A stretch of DNA of 46,094 nt, from positions 224,748 through 270,841 of the forward strand of contig NZ_KB893315.1 of the NCBI RefSeq assembly GCF_000374045.1, in the 5' to 3' direction. The notes beneath the pieces were generated by a model. It was not told the origin of the DNA, ran no database searches, and saw nothing but the letters and a program-made list of their open reading frames with translations. The DNA is from Segetibacter koreensis DSM 18137 (GTDB taxonomy: Bacteria; Bacteroidota; Bacteroidia; Chitinophagales; Chitinophagaceae). The translations under genes were made by a program, and so were the position numbers. Below, piece by piece: positions 25,980-35,100 of this stretch (positions within the stretch are counted from its first letter, which is position 1; every line of letters begins with the position of its first letter).

Positions 25980-28211
25980 TCACTTTGATAATTGATGTAA
26001 ATAGTCTGCGAGCTTATTTAGCGCTTGCGCGTCAATAGCTATTTGTTCCTGCGCTTCTTTCCAGTTGCGTTGCTCTATTGCTTCACGAATTCCTGGCAAT
26101 GTTTTCACTCCGTACCCCGTATAAAACCCGGGAGCATATATAGAATGTTTATACCAATTTCTGCGCGGTAAACCATTCTGTAATAAAAGCTGTTGCTCGG
26201 CCTGGTACAGTTTCTTATTCAACTCATCATGATTACCATTTATGCTGTCTGATCTTTTTACTATGGCAGCCACGCTGTCTGTGCTCTGTTGTAACGCTAC
26301 CAATGCATTTTGCAACGGTGAAAAATCCAGATAAGGCACTTCTTCTTTAGGCTTTGGAGCAATAAAGGTTTTAGTTGGGTCTGCTGCAATAACATATTTA
26401 TTCTGTGTAAGAAGCTTGTTTTCTATAGCTGTGCTTTCACGTATGTTATCTGTCAGGGTTATTAATTCCGTTGCGTATCCATTTATAACTTTATATAAGT
26501 CTGTAAAATCAAATGGCAGTACAGTTGCATTTGCCATACGCAGTGCTGCATGCCCTGCTGTTTGCGCTAGAGTTACTCCATACCTAAATCCAGGATCTTT
26601 GAAGCGCCTGTACAAATCGTAAGAGTCATAAATAGAGTGATATTCTCCACCAGCATCTTCACCTCCATAACCAAGGTTAAGCGAAGGAATACCAAGATGT
26701 TGCAAAAACGAAGAAAAGTCTGAACCACTTCCCAGCGCCCCAAGCTCTATAGATGTTTTTGCCAATTCTTCTTTTTTGGCTTTAGTAGATGGAGCATTTA
26801 TAATTTCCTCAGCCTTCATCCTGTCAAATACACTTACTTTAGTTTGCGGATCTGTTATGTTCTTAGACACTTCATCCATCATTTTTGTGAGAGCATGAGA
26901 TCCTCCCGCATCGAGAAAACCCCTTCCATTGCCATCTGAATTTATATACACGACACACTTTTGCTGCAATTCTTTCGCATGATCTTCTGCCCACTCTGTT
27001 GATCCCAATAGTCCCGGCTCTTCTCCATCCCAGGCACAATAAACAACAGTACGCAAAGGCTTCCATCCTGTCTTTACCAATTCACCAATGCTCTTTGCTT
27101 CTTCTAATAAAGCAGCCAGTCCACTAACCGGATCACCTGCACCATTCACCCACGCATCGTGATGATTACCGCGAATAACCCATTCGTCAGGAAATTGTGA
27201 ACCTTTTATCATACCTACCACGTCGTAACATGGTACCATTTTCCAATCAAACTGTAATTTCAAATGAACTTTCGTTTTACCAGGACCAACATGATAAGTA
27301 ATAGGTAGTGCGCCGCGCCATTCAGCAGGAGCAACAGGGCCATCAAGGTCGGTAAGCAGAGGTTGCGCGTCATGAGCGCTGATCGGCAAAACTGGTATTT
27401 TCAATAGATTAGGTGCTTCGTTGTGGCTTGCAATTCTCGACGCGTTTTCTGTAGCTCCAATACCTGGGGTTAAGGGATCGCCCGGATAGATTACCATATC
27501 CATTACACTTCCCCGCTGTGCACCAAATTCATTTTTAAAAGCTCCTTTCGGATAAACATCTCCCTGGTAGTACCCGTCCTCTTTAGGATCTGAATAAATA
27601 ATACATCCGACGGCCCCATGCTCCTGTGCCACTTTCGGTTTTATTCCCCGCCAGCTACGGCCATATTTTGCAATTACAATTTTCCCCTTTACATCAATCC
27701 CCATTTTTGCCAGGTCTTCATAATCTTGTGGTAAGCCATAGTTTACAAATACAAGTTCACCTGTCACATCCCCATCTGCACTCCATGCATTATAAATTGG
27801 CAATTGACCTTTTTGACCCGAGGTTGCATCTTCTTTCAGCACAGGTTCTTTCAACAATGCCTTATAAGAACCAGGGCCACTCATTTCCAGCACTCTTGTT
27901 ACAGGTGTGGGAAACAAAACTTTATACGTTTCAATTTTTGTATCAAAACCATAGCTTTTAAGTTTGCTTTCTATAAGCTCTGCATATTCTTTACCACCTT
28001 CAGAACCAATATTGTGAGGCTTTGCGGAAAATGTTTTAATGGAAGCGCCAATATTTTCTGCACTCAATTGCTTGTCAAAGCTGCTTTCTATCTGCTTTTG
28101 GGTTGCGGCAGTAACTGCTGTAAAACCTGTAATCGATGTGTTTTGAGACTGAACACAAAAGGGCAAAACAAGCGATAAAAAAGTAAGAATGTTGGCGAAA
28201 ATGCGACCCAT
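25980..28211 (-). CDS. M28 family metallopeptidase, glutamate carboxypeptidase II-like
   Basis: The 743-residue protein has a signal peptide (MGRIFANILTFLSLVLPFCVQS). A PA (protease-associated) domain follows with VNYGLPQDYEDLAKMGIDVKGKIVIAKYGRSW and AVGCIIYSDPKEDGY. The M28 zinc domain has GNHHDAWVNGAGDPVSGLAAL (around residues 345-365; zinc histidine and bridging aspartate), YCAWDGEEPGLLGSTEW (around 393; catalytic and zinc glutamates), VYINSDGNG and YHSIYDSYD (last zinc histidine). A C-terminal transferrin-receptor-like helical dimerisation domain ends it. It cuts C-terminal residues from peptides, periplasmic or extracellular, to supply amino acids. Confidence 0.93.
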   Translation of the reverse strand: MGRIFANILTFLSLVLPFCVQSQNTSITGFTAVTAATQKQIESSFDKQLSAENIGASIKTFSAKPHNIGSEGGKEYAELIESKLKSYGFDTKIETYKVLFPTPVTRVLEMSGPGSYKALLKEPVLKEDATSGQKGQLPIYNAWSADGDVTGELVFVNYGLPQDYEDLAKMGIDVKGKIVIAKYGRSWRGIKPKVAQEHGAVGCIIYSDPKEDGYYQGDVYPKGAFKNEFGAQRGSVMDMVIYPGDPLTPGIGATENASRIASHNEAPNLLKIPVLPISAHDAQPLLTDLDGPVAPAEWRGALPITYHVGPGKTKVHLKLQFDWKMVPCYDVVGMIKGSQFPDEWVIRGNHHDAWVNGAGDPVSGLAALLEEAKSIGELVKTGWKPLRTVVYCAWDGEEPGLLGSTEWAEDHAKELQQKCVVYINSDGNGRGFLDAGGSHALTKMMDEVSKNITDPQTKVSVFDRMKAEEIINAPSTKAKKEELAKTSIELGALGSGSDFSSFLQHLGIPSLNLGYGGEDAGGEYHSIYDSYDLYRRFKDPGFRYGVTLAQTAGHAALRMANATVLPFDFTDLYKVINGYATELITLTDNIRESTAIENKLLTQNKYVIAADPTKTFIAPKPKEEVPYLDFSPLQNALVALQQSTDSVAAIVKRSDSINGNHDELNKKLYQAEQQLLLQNGLPRRNWYKHSIYAPGFYTGYGVKTLPGIREAIEQRNWKEAQEQIAIDAQALNKLADYLHQLSK

Positions 28212-28381
28212 GTAAAAAATTTTAATTGTTTTAAGAGCAGGAAAAAAAGCAATATAAGAAACAGATCATAATAAAAACAACCTTTATTGTTTTTTTAAAT
28301 CAGTTATCGCATCTTTTAAAAATACTTCTGGGTATAAAAAATACATATCTTGAACCCTTAACCGCAATCTATCTGGTATTT

Positions 28382-29641
28382 ATGGAACGTTTTCAGGGAT
28401 TAATTGGTATTGTTCTTATTTTAGGTATCGCCTTCCTGGCCTCTAATAATAGAAAAAGAATCAATGTTCGTTTGGTATTTAGCGGTATGGCACTGCAGGT
28501 AATTATAGGAATATTGGTCTTAAAAGTCCACTTTGTCACTAATTTCTTTCACTGGATAGGAAGACAGATCGGACATATAGAAGAGTTTGCCAAAGCAGGA
28601 GCAGCCTTTGTATATTCAGGTGTAGTGGTAGAAAATCCGGCTGCCCCTTCCGGAATGGCCGGCTACCAGGCACCCGGTGGATTTGTTTTTGCTTTTAGCG
28701 TGACCGCTACGATTATTATAGTTTGCGCTTTAGTGGCCATTTTCTATTATTTGGGCATAATGCAAAGAATAGTGGCTGTTATTGCAAAAGCAATGAATTT
28801 TGTGATGAAGGTGAGCGGAGCAGAAGCTTTGAGTAATGTTGCCAGTGCATTTGTAGGGCAGGTAGAAGCGCAGGTAATGATAAGACCTTATTTATCAGGA
28901 ATGACGATGAGTGAATTATTGGCAAGCATGAGCGGAAGCCTTGCATGTATTGCCGGTGGTATTTTGATCGTTTATGTAAATATGGGCGCTCCTGCAGAAT
29001 ACCTTTTAACAGCTAGTTTAATGGCAGCGCCGGGAGCCCTGGTGATTTCAAAAATCGTTTGGCCTGAAACAGAAGAGAGCCAGACAATGGGCAAGGTAAA
29101 ACTGGAAGTAAAAAGTGATTACCGCAATATTATTGATGCGATTTCTCACGGTGCAGCAGACGGAATGAAAATAGCGATAAATGTAATAGCAATGCTGATT
29201 GGCTTTCTTGCTATCATAGCTCTGGTAAACTTTCTTTTAGGTAAAATAGGCGGATGGATACACCTCGGTTTTCCGTTAACGCTTGATTGGATATTCAGCA
29301 AGATATTTTATCCTATAGCCTGGTCAATGGGAGTACCGACGGCAGATATCAGTAAAGTTGCAATGCTGATGGGTAAAAAATTAACGATAAATGAATTTGT
29401 AGCATTTTTCGATCTTACCCATGGCATTAAACAAACACTTTCTCCCAAAGGATTATTGATAGTAAGCTTTGCAATTTGTGGCTTTGCAAACTTTAGCAGC
29501 GTAGGCATGCAGATCGGAGGCATCGGAGCACTTGCGCCAGAACGTCGCGCGGATCTTGCCCGGCTTGGAATGAAAGCTTTACTATGTGGTACACTTGCAT
29601 CCTATTTATCCGCGACAATTGCAGGTATTTTAATTGGGTAG
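28382..29641 (+). CDS. Concentrative nucleoside transporter (CNT/NupC family)
   Basis: The 419-residue inner-membrane protein has about ten hydrophobic segments. It has the CNT gate motif FVFAFSVTATIIIVCALVAIFYYLGIMQ and the transport core SGAEALSNVASAFVGQVEAQVMIRPYLSGMTMSEL, including the Q/E nucleoside and sodium contacts, and near the end CGFANFSSVGMQIGGIGALAPERR. It takes up nucleosides with a cation gradient. It stands alone, divergent from the M28 gene, with no nucleoside catabolic gene next to it. Confidence 0.92.
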   Translation: MERFQGLIGIVLILGIAFLASNNRKRINVRLVFSGMALQVIIGILVLKVHFVTNFFHWIGRQIGHIEEFAKAGAAFVYSGVVVENPAAPSGMAGYQAPGGFVFAFSVTATIIIVCALVAIFYYLGIMQRIVAVIAKAMNFVMKVSGAEALSNVASAFVGQVEAQVMIRPYLSGMTMSELLASMSGSLACIAGGILIVYVNMGAPAEYLLTASLMAAPGALVISKIVWPETEESQTMGKVKLEVKSDYRNIIDAISHGAADGMKIAINVIAMLIGFLAIIALVNFLLGKIGGWIHLGFPLTLDWIFSKIFYPIAWSMGVPTADISKVAMLMGKKLTINEFVAFFDLTHGIKQTLSPKGLLIVSFAICGFANFSSVGMQIGGIGALAPERRADLARLGMKALLCGTLASYLSATIAGILIG

Positions 29642-29792
29642 AGAGAAAGCTGCAAACTGGTACCTGTTAACCAACGATTTAAAATTAATTGCTTTATTAA
29701 ACACCCGGTTGCTTGTTATAATCTCAATCCCATTTTTGAAGTAGTATGTTAAAATGGAATCTGTCTTGCAGCTTGCACATGATCGTAAAATC

Positions 29793-29821
29793 TTGCTGCA
29801 AACTATTTACCCGTAATTTTG
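29793..29821 (+). promoter_or_regulatory. Bacteroidota promoter for mqnE
   Basis: TTG at 29793-29795 is followed after 18 bp by TAATTTTG at 29814-29821, exact matches to both boxes of the Bacteroidota promoter. The mqnE ATG is 17 bp downstream. This is the best promoter in the window. Confidence 0.7.
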
Positions 29822-29838
29822 CAGTAAATAATGTTTAG

Positions 29839-31017
29839 ATGACAGAAAAAGCTTCAACAGTTGAAAAGTTGGTTTCAACGTGTCAGAATACAGATCTAAA
29901 AAGAATAGGTGAAAAAGTATTAAACAGGCAAAGGTTATCTTTTGATGAAGGTGTTTTCTTATTTGAAGAAGCTTCTCTTTCTTATGCAGGTGCTCTTGCC
30001 AATTGGGTGCGTGAACAGTTGCATGGCGACAAAACCTACTTTAATAGAAATTTTCATATCGAACCTACTAATATCTGCGTTTTCTCGTGCAACTTTTGTT
30101 CTTATTCAAGATTGTACGCACACCGTGAAGAAGGATGGGAGCTGAGCTCGAAAGAAATGGTAGACATTGTAAAAAAATACGATGGACAACCGGTGACCGA
30201 AGTTCATATTGTAGGCGGAGTTCACCCTAAAATGGATTTAAACTTTTTTATCAATGTTATTAAAGAAATAAAAAGTCATCGTCCTGGTTTACATGTAAAA
30301 GGCTTTACGCCCGTTGAGCTTGATTACATGTTTAGAAAAGCTAAAGTTTCTACAGAAGAAGGCTTAAAAAGAATGCAGGCTGCAGGACTGCAATCATTGC
30401 CCGGGGGTGGAGCAGAAATTTTTCATCCTCAGGTAAGACAGCAAATATGTGATGACAAGGTAGATGCAGAAGGTTGGCTTCATATTCACAAGACAGCACA
30501 TGCTATCGGTATGCAAACCAATGCTACAATGTTGTATGGACACATAGAAAAGTTTTGGCACAGAATAGACCATATGGAGAGATTAAGACAACTGCAGGAT
30601 GAAACAGGCGGCTTTAATACTTTTATTCCGCTTAAGTTCAGAAATGGCGATAATGCCATGAGCAATGTACCCGAAAGCAGTGTCGTTGAAGATATGAGAA
30701 TGTACGCAATTGCCCGGTTGTACCTGGATAACTTTCCGCATTTAAAAGCGTACTGGCCAATGCTGGGCCGGCAAAACGCACAGCTTGCCTTGTCTTTCGG
30801 GGTAAATGACATTGACGGCACCATAGATGATACTACAAAAATTTACTCTATGGCTGGGAGTGAAGAACAAAAGCCCACGATGAGCACTAAAGAGCTTGTG
30901 AATTTAATTAAACAGGTGAAAAGAGAGCCTGTAGAAAGAGACACGTTATATAACGTGATAAAAAATTATAATCTTGTCAATACTGAGGAACAGGAAATTG
31001 ATGCGCATTTAAATTGA
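29839..31017 (+). CDS. mqnE: Aminofutalosine synthase (radical SAM)
   Basis: The 392-residue radical SAM enzyme makes aminodeoxyfutalosine, the first committed compound of the futalosine route to menaquinone. CVFSCNFC holds the cluster cysteines 80, 84 and 87, preceded by the family-specific FHIEPTNI. Further marks: EVHIVGGVHPKMDLNF (SAM binding), LPGGGAEIFHPQVRQQIC and FIPLKFRNGDN. The length is typical of MqnE; MqnC is shorter and ends differently. None of the other mqn genes are in the window. Confidence 0.94.
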   Translation: MTEKASTVEKLVSTCQNTDLKRIGEKVLNRQRLSFDEGVFLFEEASLSYAGALANWVREQLHGDKTYFNRNFHIEPTNICVFSCNFCSYSRLYAHREEGWELSSKEMVDIVKKYDGQPVTEVHIVGGVHPKMDLNFFINVIKEIKSHRPGLHVKGFTPVELDYMFRKAKVSTEEGLKRMQAAGLQSLPGGGAEIFHPQVRQQICDDKVDAEGWLHIHKTAHAIGMQTNATMLYGHIEKFWHRIDHMERLRQLQDETGGFNTFIPLKFRNGDNAMSNVPESSVVEDMRMYAIARLYLDNFPHLKAYWPMLGRQNAQLALSFGVNDIDGTIDDTTKIYSMAGSEEQKPTMSTKELVNLIKQVKREPVERDTLYNVIKNYNLVNTEEQEIDAHLN

Positions 31018-31102
31018 TAAACTTATAACAAAAAGACCTTTAAATCTTTTTTCACGATTTTTTTTCTTTTCTTCATTTTCTCTCACCCAATATTTCATGA
31101 AG

Positions 31103-31142
31103 AAAAATACTGTAAAAAAAGGAAATTTTTTACAGTATTTTT
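31103..31142. terminator. First terminator hairpin after mqnE
   Basis: AAAAATACTGTAAAAAA at 31103-31119 pairs perfectly with TTTTTTACAGTATTTTT at 31126-31142 around a six-base loop. A-runs and T-runs at the ends make it two-directional. Confidence 0.8.
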
Positions 31143-31211
31143 AAATTGCAATAAAACTGGCATGGTTTTATTCATACTATAAATGTTTTTTAAGGGTTTA
31201 GGGTTGAAAAG

Positions 31212-31242
31212 GAGGCTCAATTCTTTGAGCCTCTTCTTTTTT
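31212..31242 (+). terminator. Second terminator hairpin after mqnE
   Basis: GAGGCTCAA at 31212-31220 pairs with TTGAGCCTC at 31225-31233 around TTCT, followed by TTCTTTTTTT, the usual shape of a factor-independent terminator on the plus strand. Confidence 0.85.
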
Positions 31243-31724
31243 TAGCAATTTTTTTTCTCAACATTTCATCTCTAATAACGCTTCTTTTCCAATTTTTTTT
31301 ATACACTTTCCCGTCTTTATGTATTGTTCGTATGTCACCTCATATTAGCAGAAACCCTAAAAGATAAACAAGCAAAGCTCGAATTAAGATGATAGAAGGA
31401 ACAAGAACTTTTTCATTCCTCTCCTTTTCCAATTTCTCAAACTTTCGCATCTTACTTTATTCCCCACTTATTGTGTAGAAAAAAAACCACGCAAGAAAAT
31501 ATTAAAATTTTATTAATCTGTTTATACAAGGACAATATCTAATATGAGAGAATGAAATAAGCGACTATAAAAAATTAGAAGCTGAAAGACTTCTATTCAA
31601 AAAAGTATAAACATATTCCTACCTTTTTTACGCTTTCAATATTAGTTTGAAGAGTAAAAAAGACGATATGAGAGATCTTTATTGACTGAGTACTGAGGTC
31701 AATTGTAGAAGAAATACAATCAAT

Positions 31725-32585
31725 TTATAGATGCCAGGAAGGACATCCGAGTCCACGTTTATTTCTTTTGTCTGTTCTGCTACCCTCTTTATCAAACCAG
31801 GGCATTCTAAAACTTATCCTAAATTGTCCGTAGTAGTAATAATCCTTTTTCTTGCTATTACCCCTCAAAGCACCAGCGGCAGGGTACGGCAAAGGAGGCT
31901 TTAGTTCATCACCCCGAAAGGCATACTGCACTGCCTGCGGTCCTTTGCTTGTTAGAAGTACATTTCGGTCTACGTAAGTCGAACTTACATCATCCAGGTA
32001 ATCTGTAAAAAGCTTTCTAAATCCTAATTCAAACCCAACATAGACATCATCAGATAAAGCGTATTTTATTCCTGCACCATAAGGAATATTAAGCTGTGTT
32101 TTTTTATACACCTTTCGGTCATGATACTCACTGAGGCCCTGTCCCTCTGTACTTAACCCAACTAAAAATACCTTGTTACCGGCAGAGTCTAAAGTATATG
32201 GGCTAAAATGAAAAACACCGATGCCTGCAAAAACATATGGGGTAAAACGCTGAAGGCTTAAGTCTGCAAAATCATATTCACCCATTAAAGTTAACTCCTG
32301 GATAAGCGTTTTAAAATTTAAATTTCTTAGTCGTAACTGTGGTTTATTTAGTTTATCATCTGCTCCAAGTCGCGTAAAAGAATAATCGCTGCGAAGAGCA
32401 AACTTATCGGTAATATTGAAAGTACCACCGGCACTTATGACTGAGTTAGCTTGTTTTAAAGTAAACATTTTTTGCTGAATATCACCACTGTAGTTGGAGA
32501 AGCCGCCCATCAGGTGCAACCGGACGGGTTGGGCAACCGAAGCTGAGGCAAGAAAAATCAAAAAGAAAAAAACATTCTTTTTCAT
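31725..32585 (-). CDS. DUF6089-family outer-membrane beta-barrel protein
   Basis: The 286-residue protein has a signal peptide (MKKNVFFFLIFLASASVAQ) and alternating aromatic beta strands (VRLHLMGGFSNYSGDIQQK, FTPYVFAGIGVFHFSPYT, LNIPYGAGIKYALSDDVYVGFELGFRKLFTDYLDDVS), as in small outer-membrane barrels. The GxxNYxGDxQ opening, the FTDYLDDVS segment and the terminal RGLGCPSWHL fit DUF6089. Type IX secretion PorG has been linked to this kind of barrel, so a secretion role is possible, but this genome may have several members and I cannot separate them. Confidence 0.8.
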   Translation of the reverse strand: MKKNVFFFLIFLASASVAQPVRLHLMGGFSNYSGDIQQKMFTLKQANSVISAGGTFNITDKFALRSDYSFTRLGADDKLNKPQLRLRNLNFKTLIQELTLMGEYDFADLSLQRFTPYVFAGIGVFHFSPYTLDSAGNKVFLVGLSTEGQGLSEYHDRKVYKKTQLNIPYGAGIKYALSDDVYVGFELGFRKLFTDYLDDVSSTYVDRNVLLTSKGPQAVQYAFRGDELKPPLPYPAAGALRGNSKKKDYYYYGQFRISFRMPWFDKEGSRTDKRNKRGLGCPSWHL

Positions 32586-32817
32586 CTATATTTTTTTGCA
32601 GGTACGAAAGCCTGAAAGCAGTTAAAAAGTAGTATTTGCTTTTATAGAGATATTAGAATTTAAATTTTAAAACAGATCAATCTATAGCAAAAAACATGCT
32701 GCTATTGAAAATTATTACTGTAGTTAAGCTTTAAAATTACAGTTGATAATCCGAAACTTTTAGTTAAAAAAAGCAATAGCAGAAGAGTCCGCAGGAAGAA
32801 CTTACTGTTAATATAAC

Positions 32818-33252
32818 TTATAAAATTAAAACGATTGTTCCGCCAATTATAAGTAAAGCGCCAATAGCAGACTTAATAGTAAGAGGTTCTCCTAAAAAAA
32901 TTACTGCTAATATTATCGCTATCGCTACACTCATTTTATCAACCGGTGCAACTTGCGAAACCTTACCTAACTGCAATGCTTTAAAATAAAATATCCATGA
33001 AAGGCCTGTCGCAATACCTGATAAACAAAGGAAAATTAAATTATGCTTAGATAGCGTGTTTATAGTACTCGCACCACCCCTGAAAATAGCAATAGCCCAT
33101 GCAAGAAGCAATATAACAACGGTACGTATAGCAGTGGCTAAATCTGTATCTACGCCTTTAATACCAATTTTAGCAAAAATGGCCGTAAGTGCTGCAAAGA
33201 ACGCTGATAGCAAAGCAAATATCCACCACATTATATTCAGTTTTTTTATCAT
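32818..33252 (-). CDS. Half-size EamA/DMT-type membrane protein
   Basis: The 144-residue protein has four to five hydrophobic segments making a single EamA domain: MWWIFALLSAFFAALTAIFAKIGIKGVDTDLATAIRTVVI at the start, SGIATGLSWIFYFKALQLGKVSQVAPVDKMSVAIAII and a GEPL-TIKSAIGALLIIGG end. Full-size EamA transporters hold two such domains in about 290 residues, so this one probably dimerises, as do small multidrug or undecaprenyl-phosphate-linked carriers. The substrate is unknown. An alternative ATG at 33231 (MWWIF) fits relatives equally well. Confidence 0.8.
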   Translation of the reverse strand: MIKKLNIMWWIFALLSAFFAALTAIFAKIGIKGVDTDLATAIRTVVILLLAWAIAIFRGGASTINTLSKHNLIFLCLSGIATGLSWIFYFKALQLGKVSQVAPVDKMSVAIAIILAVIFLGEPLTIKSAIGALLIIGGTIVLIL

Positions 33253-33355
33253 TGCAGCTTGGATGAGCTAAATATGGATTGAATATGTAATTCAATTAAT
33301 AGCATTAAAGCCAGGCTGCGTAATTATAATGTAAAACATTTATTACAGTTTGAGT

Positions 33356-33853
33356 TTACGAATAGCATTTTTGAATAGTGCAGGTAAAACCTATTGGATG
33401 ATGCGTAAAATGCAAAACCGACATTTCTTCGCCACCATGACTATAAGCCTTATCCTTAGTGATCCATTGGCCTTTAAAATGCATTTTATCGCCATCGTTC
33501 ATTTCATGTGTTATAGGTTGGTTTATACCTTGCCTGTCGCCATACCTGATAGCTACAAAAACAGGAGCGCCTGTTTGTTTGCATCTAAGCATGTCTTCTT
33601 CTATAGCAGGCGAAAATTCCATTATTTCATATAAAAGGACAATCATCTGGTAATGTTTGGGGATTGACAGATCATCATGTTGCCTGTCTTTAATAGTAGC
33701 TTTCACTTCTGCAATATCTGTAACCTGTAGCTTTCGCAACTCGGCTAGTTGATTTTCCAAAGAAAGAGAATTAATATACTCCATCCTCTTCTGCTCCTGG
33801 TCCTTTACATAAGACTCAAGAAAAGCGTTAATATCTGTGAACTTTCCAAACAT
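33356..33853 (-). CDS. Hypothetical protein, downstream partner of the 33874-34920 gene
   Basis: The 165-residue protein is soluble with no signal peptide. The first 65 residues are charged and helical (LESYVKDQEQKRMEYINSLS, LAELRKLQVTDIAEV). The C-terminal third (NDGDKMHFKGQWITKD, then GGEEMSVLHFTHHPIGF) looks like a small beta domain and recalls the GDxVxFxGEY...GGVxHWTHHDP pattern of DUF3465, but the match is by eye and weak. Its start is 20 bp after the stop of the upstream membrane protein gene, so they form one unit. Function not recognised. Confidence 0.65.
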   Translation of the reverse strand: MFGKFTDINAFLESYVKDQEQKRMEYINSLSLENQLAELRKLQVTDIAEVKATIKDRQHDDLSIPKHYQMIVLLYEIMEFSPAIEEDMLRCKQTGAPVFVAIRYGDRQGINQPITHEMNDGDKMHFKGQWITKDKAYSHGGEEMSVLHFTHHPIGFTCTIQKCYS

Positions 33854-33873
33854 GATTGTTTATTATTTTTTAT

Positions 33874-34920
33874 TCACTTTTTCTTATCGTCATCTTCATT
33901 AGTGCTTGAAGAAGGCTTAGGTCCGGTACCACGAAGGTTCGTAACTTTATTTAATAAATCAAACCAGAAGGGCGCACCCATAAAAATAGCGAAAATGGTA
34001 GCGGCTAAACCGGTAATCTTTTTAAAAATCAAAGAAGGGGCGTACTTGCCATCGTGCTTCAATTCATTTTTATTCCAGCCAAGAGGAATGGTTGACTCAA
34101 GTGCCGCTTTTGCTTCTTCCATATTTTCCAGGCTTTTCTTTATGTCAGCTTTTACCTTTTCGATTGTTGCCGTTGTAACCGGGTCATTGTTTGCTCTTTG
34201 TACAGAGGTAAGACGACTCATATAAGTAGTATCTTTGGCTGCACTATAGGCCTGCTCAGCCAATCGTGCACGGGCATCAGGATTACTATACAAATATTTA
34301 GAAATGGCAATGCTGTCAGCATTTAAAAGCCCTGCGGCTAACACAGCTACGATAAATGTAAATGGGCGGGCATATTTAATTTTTAAAGTCCCTGAGACCC
34401 TGTCCATCGACGTATCGTACCATTGCTCTACCTTATGCCTGAAATATTCTACCTCACTTATTGATTTCTTGCTTATAGCTGCGTAAGTATTTTTGGCTTC
34501 ATACGCATACCCTAGCAGTGCACGCTGCATTTCTACAGATAAAACAGCAGTATTATTTAATGCTGCAATAATTTCATCGAGGTTAGTGGCAATGCTTTTA
34601 GGATTTTTGGGATCGTAAGTGATTCTTTCCAATAAAGCGGAAGTAAAATTTCTGGCATCTATATATGAAGGGGGAATGCCTTTTTTTGTTAGTACTGTTA
34701 CAGCACAATGATCCATTATTTCCTGTCCTAAAGTAGTTTCAGAACCATCCGTTTTTTTAATTTTTGTATCAAAAATGGTAACAAGCCACTCTTTCAACAC
34801 TCTCGATCTTATATTAAGGCCCGTTAAAATCATCTCCACTGCCGAGCTGCTGATGATGCTTAGAAGAAAATAAATAAATATCATTCCTACAACAAGGTCA
34901 AGAATGGGGAAACTGCTCAT
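33874..34920 (-). CDS. Conserved membrane protein of unknown function
   Basis: The 348-residue protein has a first hydrophobic segment at residues 6-28 (ILDLVVGMIFIYFLLSIISSSAVEMI), a second near 180-200 (FTFIVAVLAAGLLNADSI), a charged helical region (residues 210-275) and a third segment near 305-325 (ITGLAATIFAIFMGAPFWFDLLNK), ending in NLRGTGPKPSSSTNEDDDKKK. The LLLSIISSxxxEM-x-x-x-x-NxRsRxL opening and GAPFWFDLLNKVTNLRGTG close occur together in a widespread bacterial family without a name that I know. It is followed after 20 bp by the gene for a small soluble protein. Confidence 0.7.
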   Translation of the reverse strand: MSSFPILDLVVGMIFIYFLLSIISSSAVEMILTGLNIRSRVLKEWLVTIFDTKIKKTDGSETTLGQEIMDHCAVTVLTKKGIPPSYIDARNFTSALLERITYDPKNPKSIATNLDEIIAALNNTAVLSVEMQRALLGYAYEAKNTYAAISKKSISEVEYFRHKVEQWYDTSMDRVSGTLKIKYARPFTFIVAVLAAGLLNADSIAISKYLYSNPDARARLAEQAYSAAKDTTYMSRLTSVQRANNDPVTTATIEKVKADIKKSLENMEEAKAALESTIPLGWNKNELKHDGKYAPSLIFKKITGLAATIFAIFMGAPFWFDLLNKVTNLRGTGPKPSSSTNEDDDKKK

Positions 34921-35100
34921 ATTTATAAATTGTACCCTTTAAAAATTAAGCTTTGAACTATCTTCTAAAAATAATTCTTTTCCCTCTTAAAGCAATAGGT
35001 CAGATGCTTTCAGATAATAATGTCAAACTAACTAATAGTTGTAAAGCTGGATGTGAGGTGGCGCAAAATCTGAAATAAAATTGAGCATGATAAGATGACA

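Larger units (their letters stand above)
31018..31724. other. 707-bp gene-poor region between convergent genes
   Basis: Between mqnE (plus) and the DUF6089 barrel gene (minus) no coding frame above about 30 codons has protein-like composition. The left third holds two tandem terminator hairpins. The rest (31260-31724) is AT-rich with no clear hairpin, repeat or RNA gene that I can recognise. Confidence 0.6.

Noticed and set aside
26041-26080. Match to GTTGCGTTGC similar to the dispersed intergenic motif
   Set aside because: Lies inside the M28 peptidase coding frame and lacks the ACTCTTGT part, so it is a chance similarity.
31725-32585. Assignment of the DUF6089 barrel as PorG
   Set aside because: The family is broad and several paralogues are usual; the sequence alone cannot prove the type IX role.
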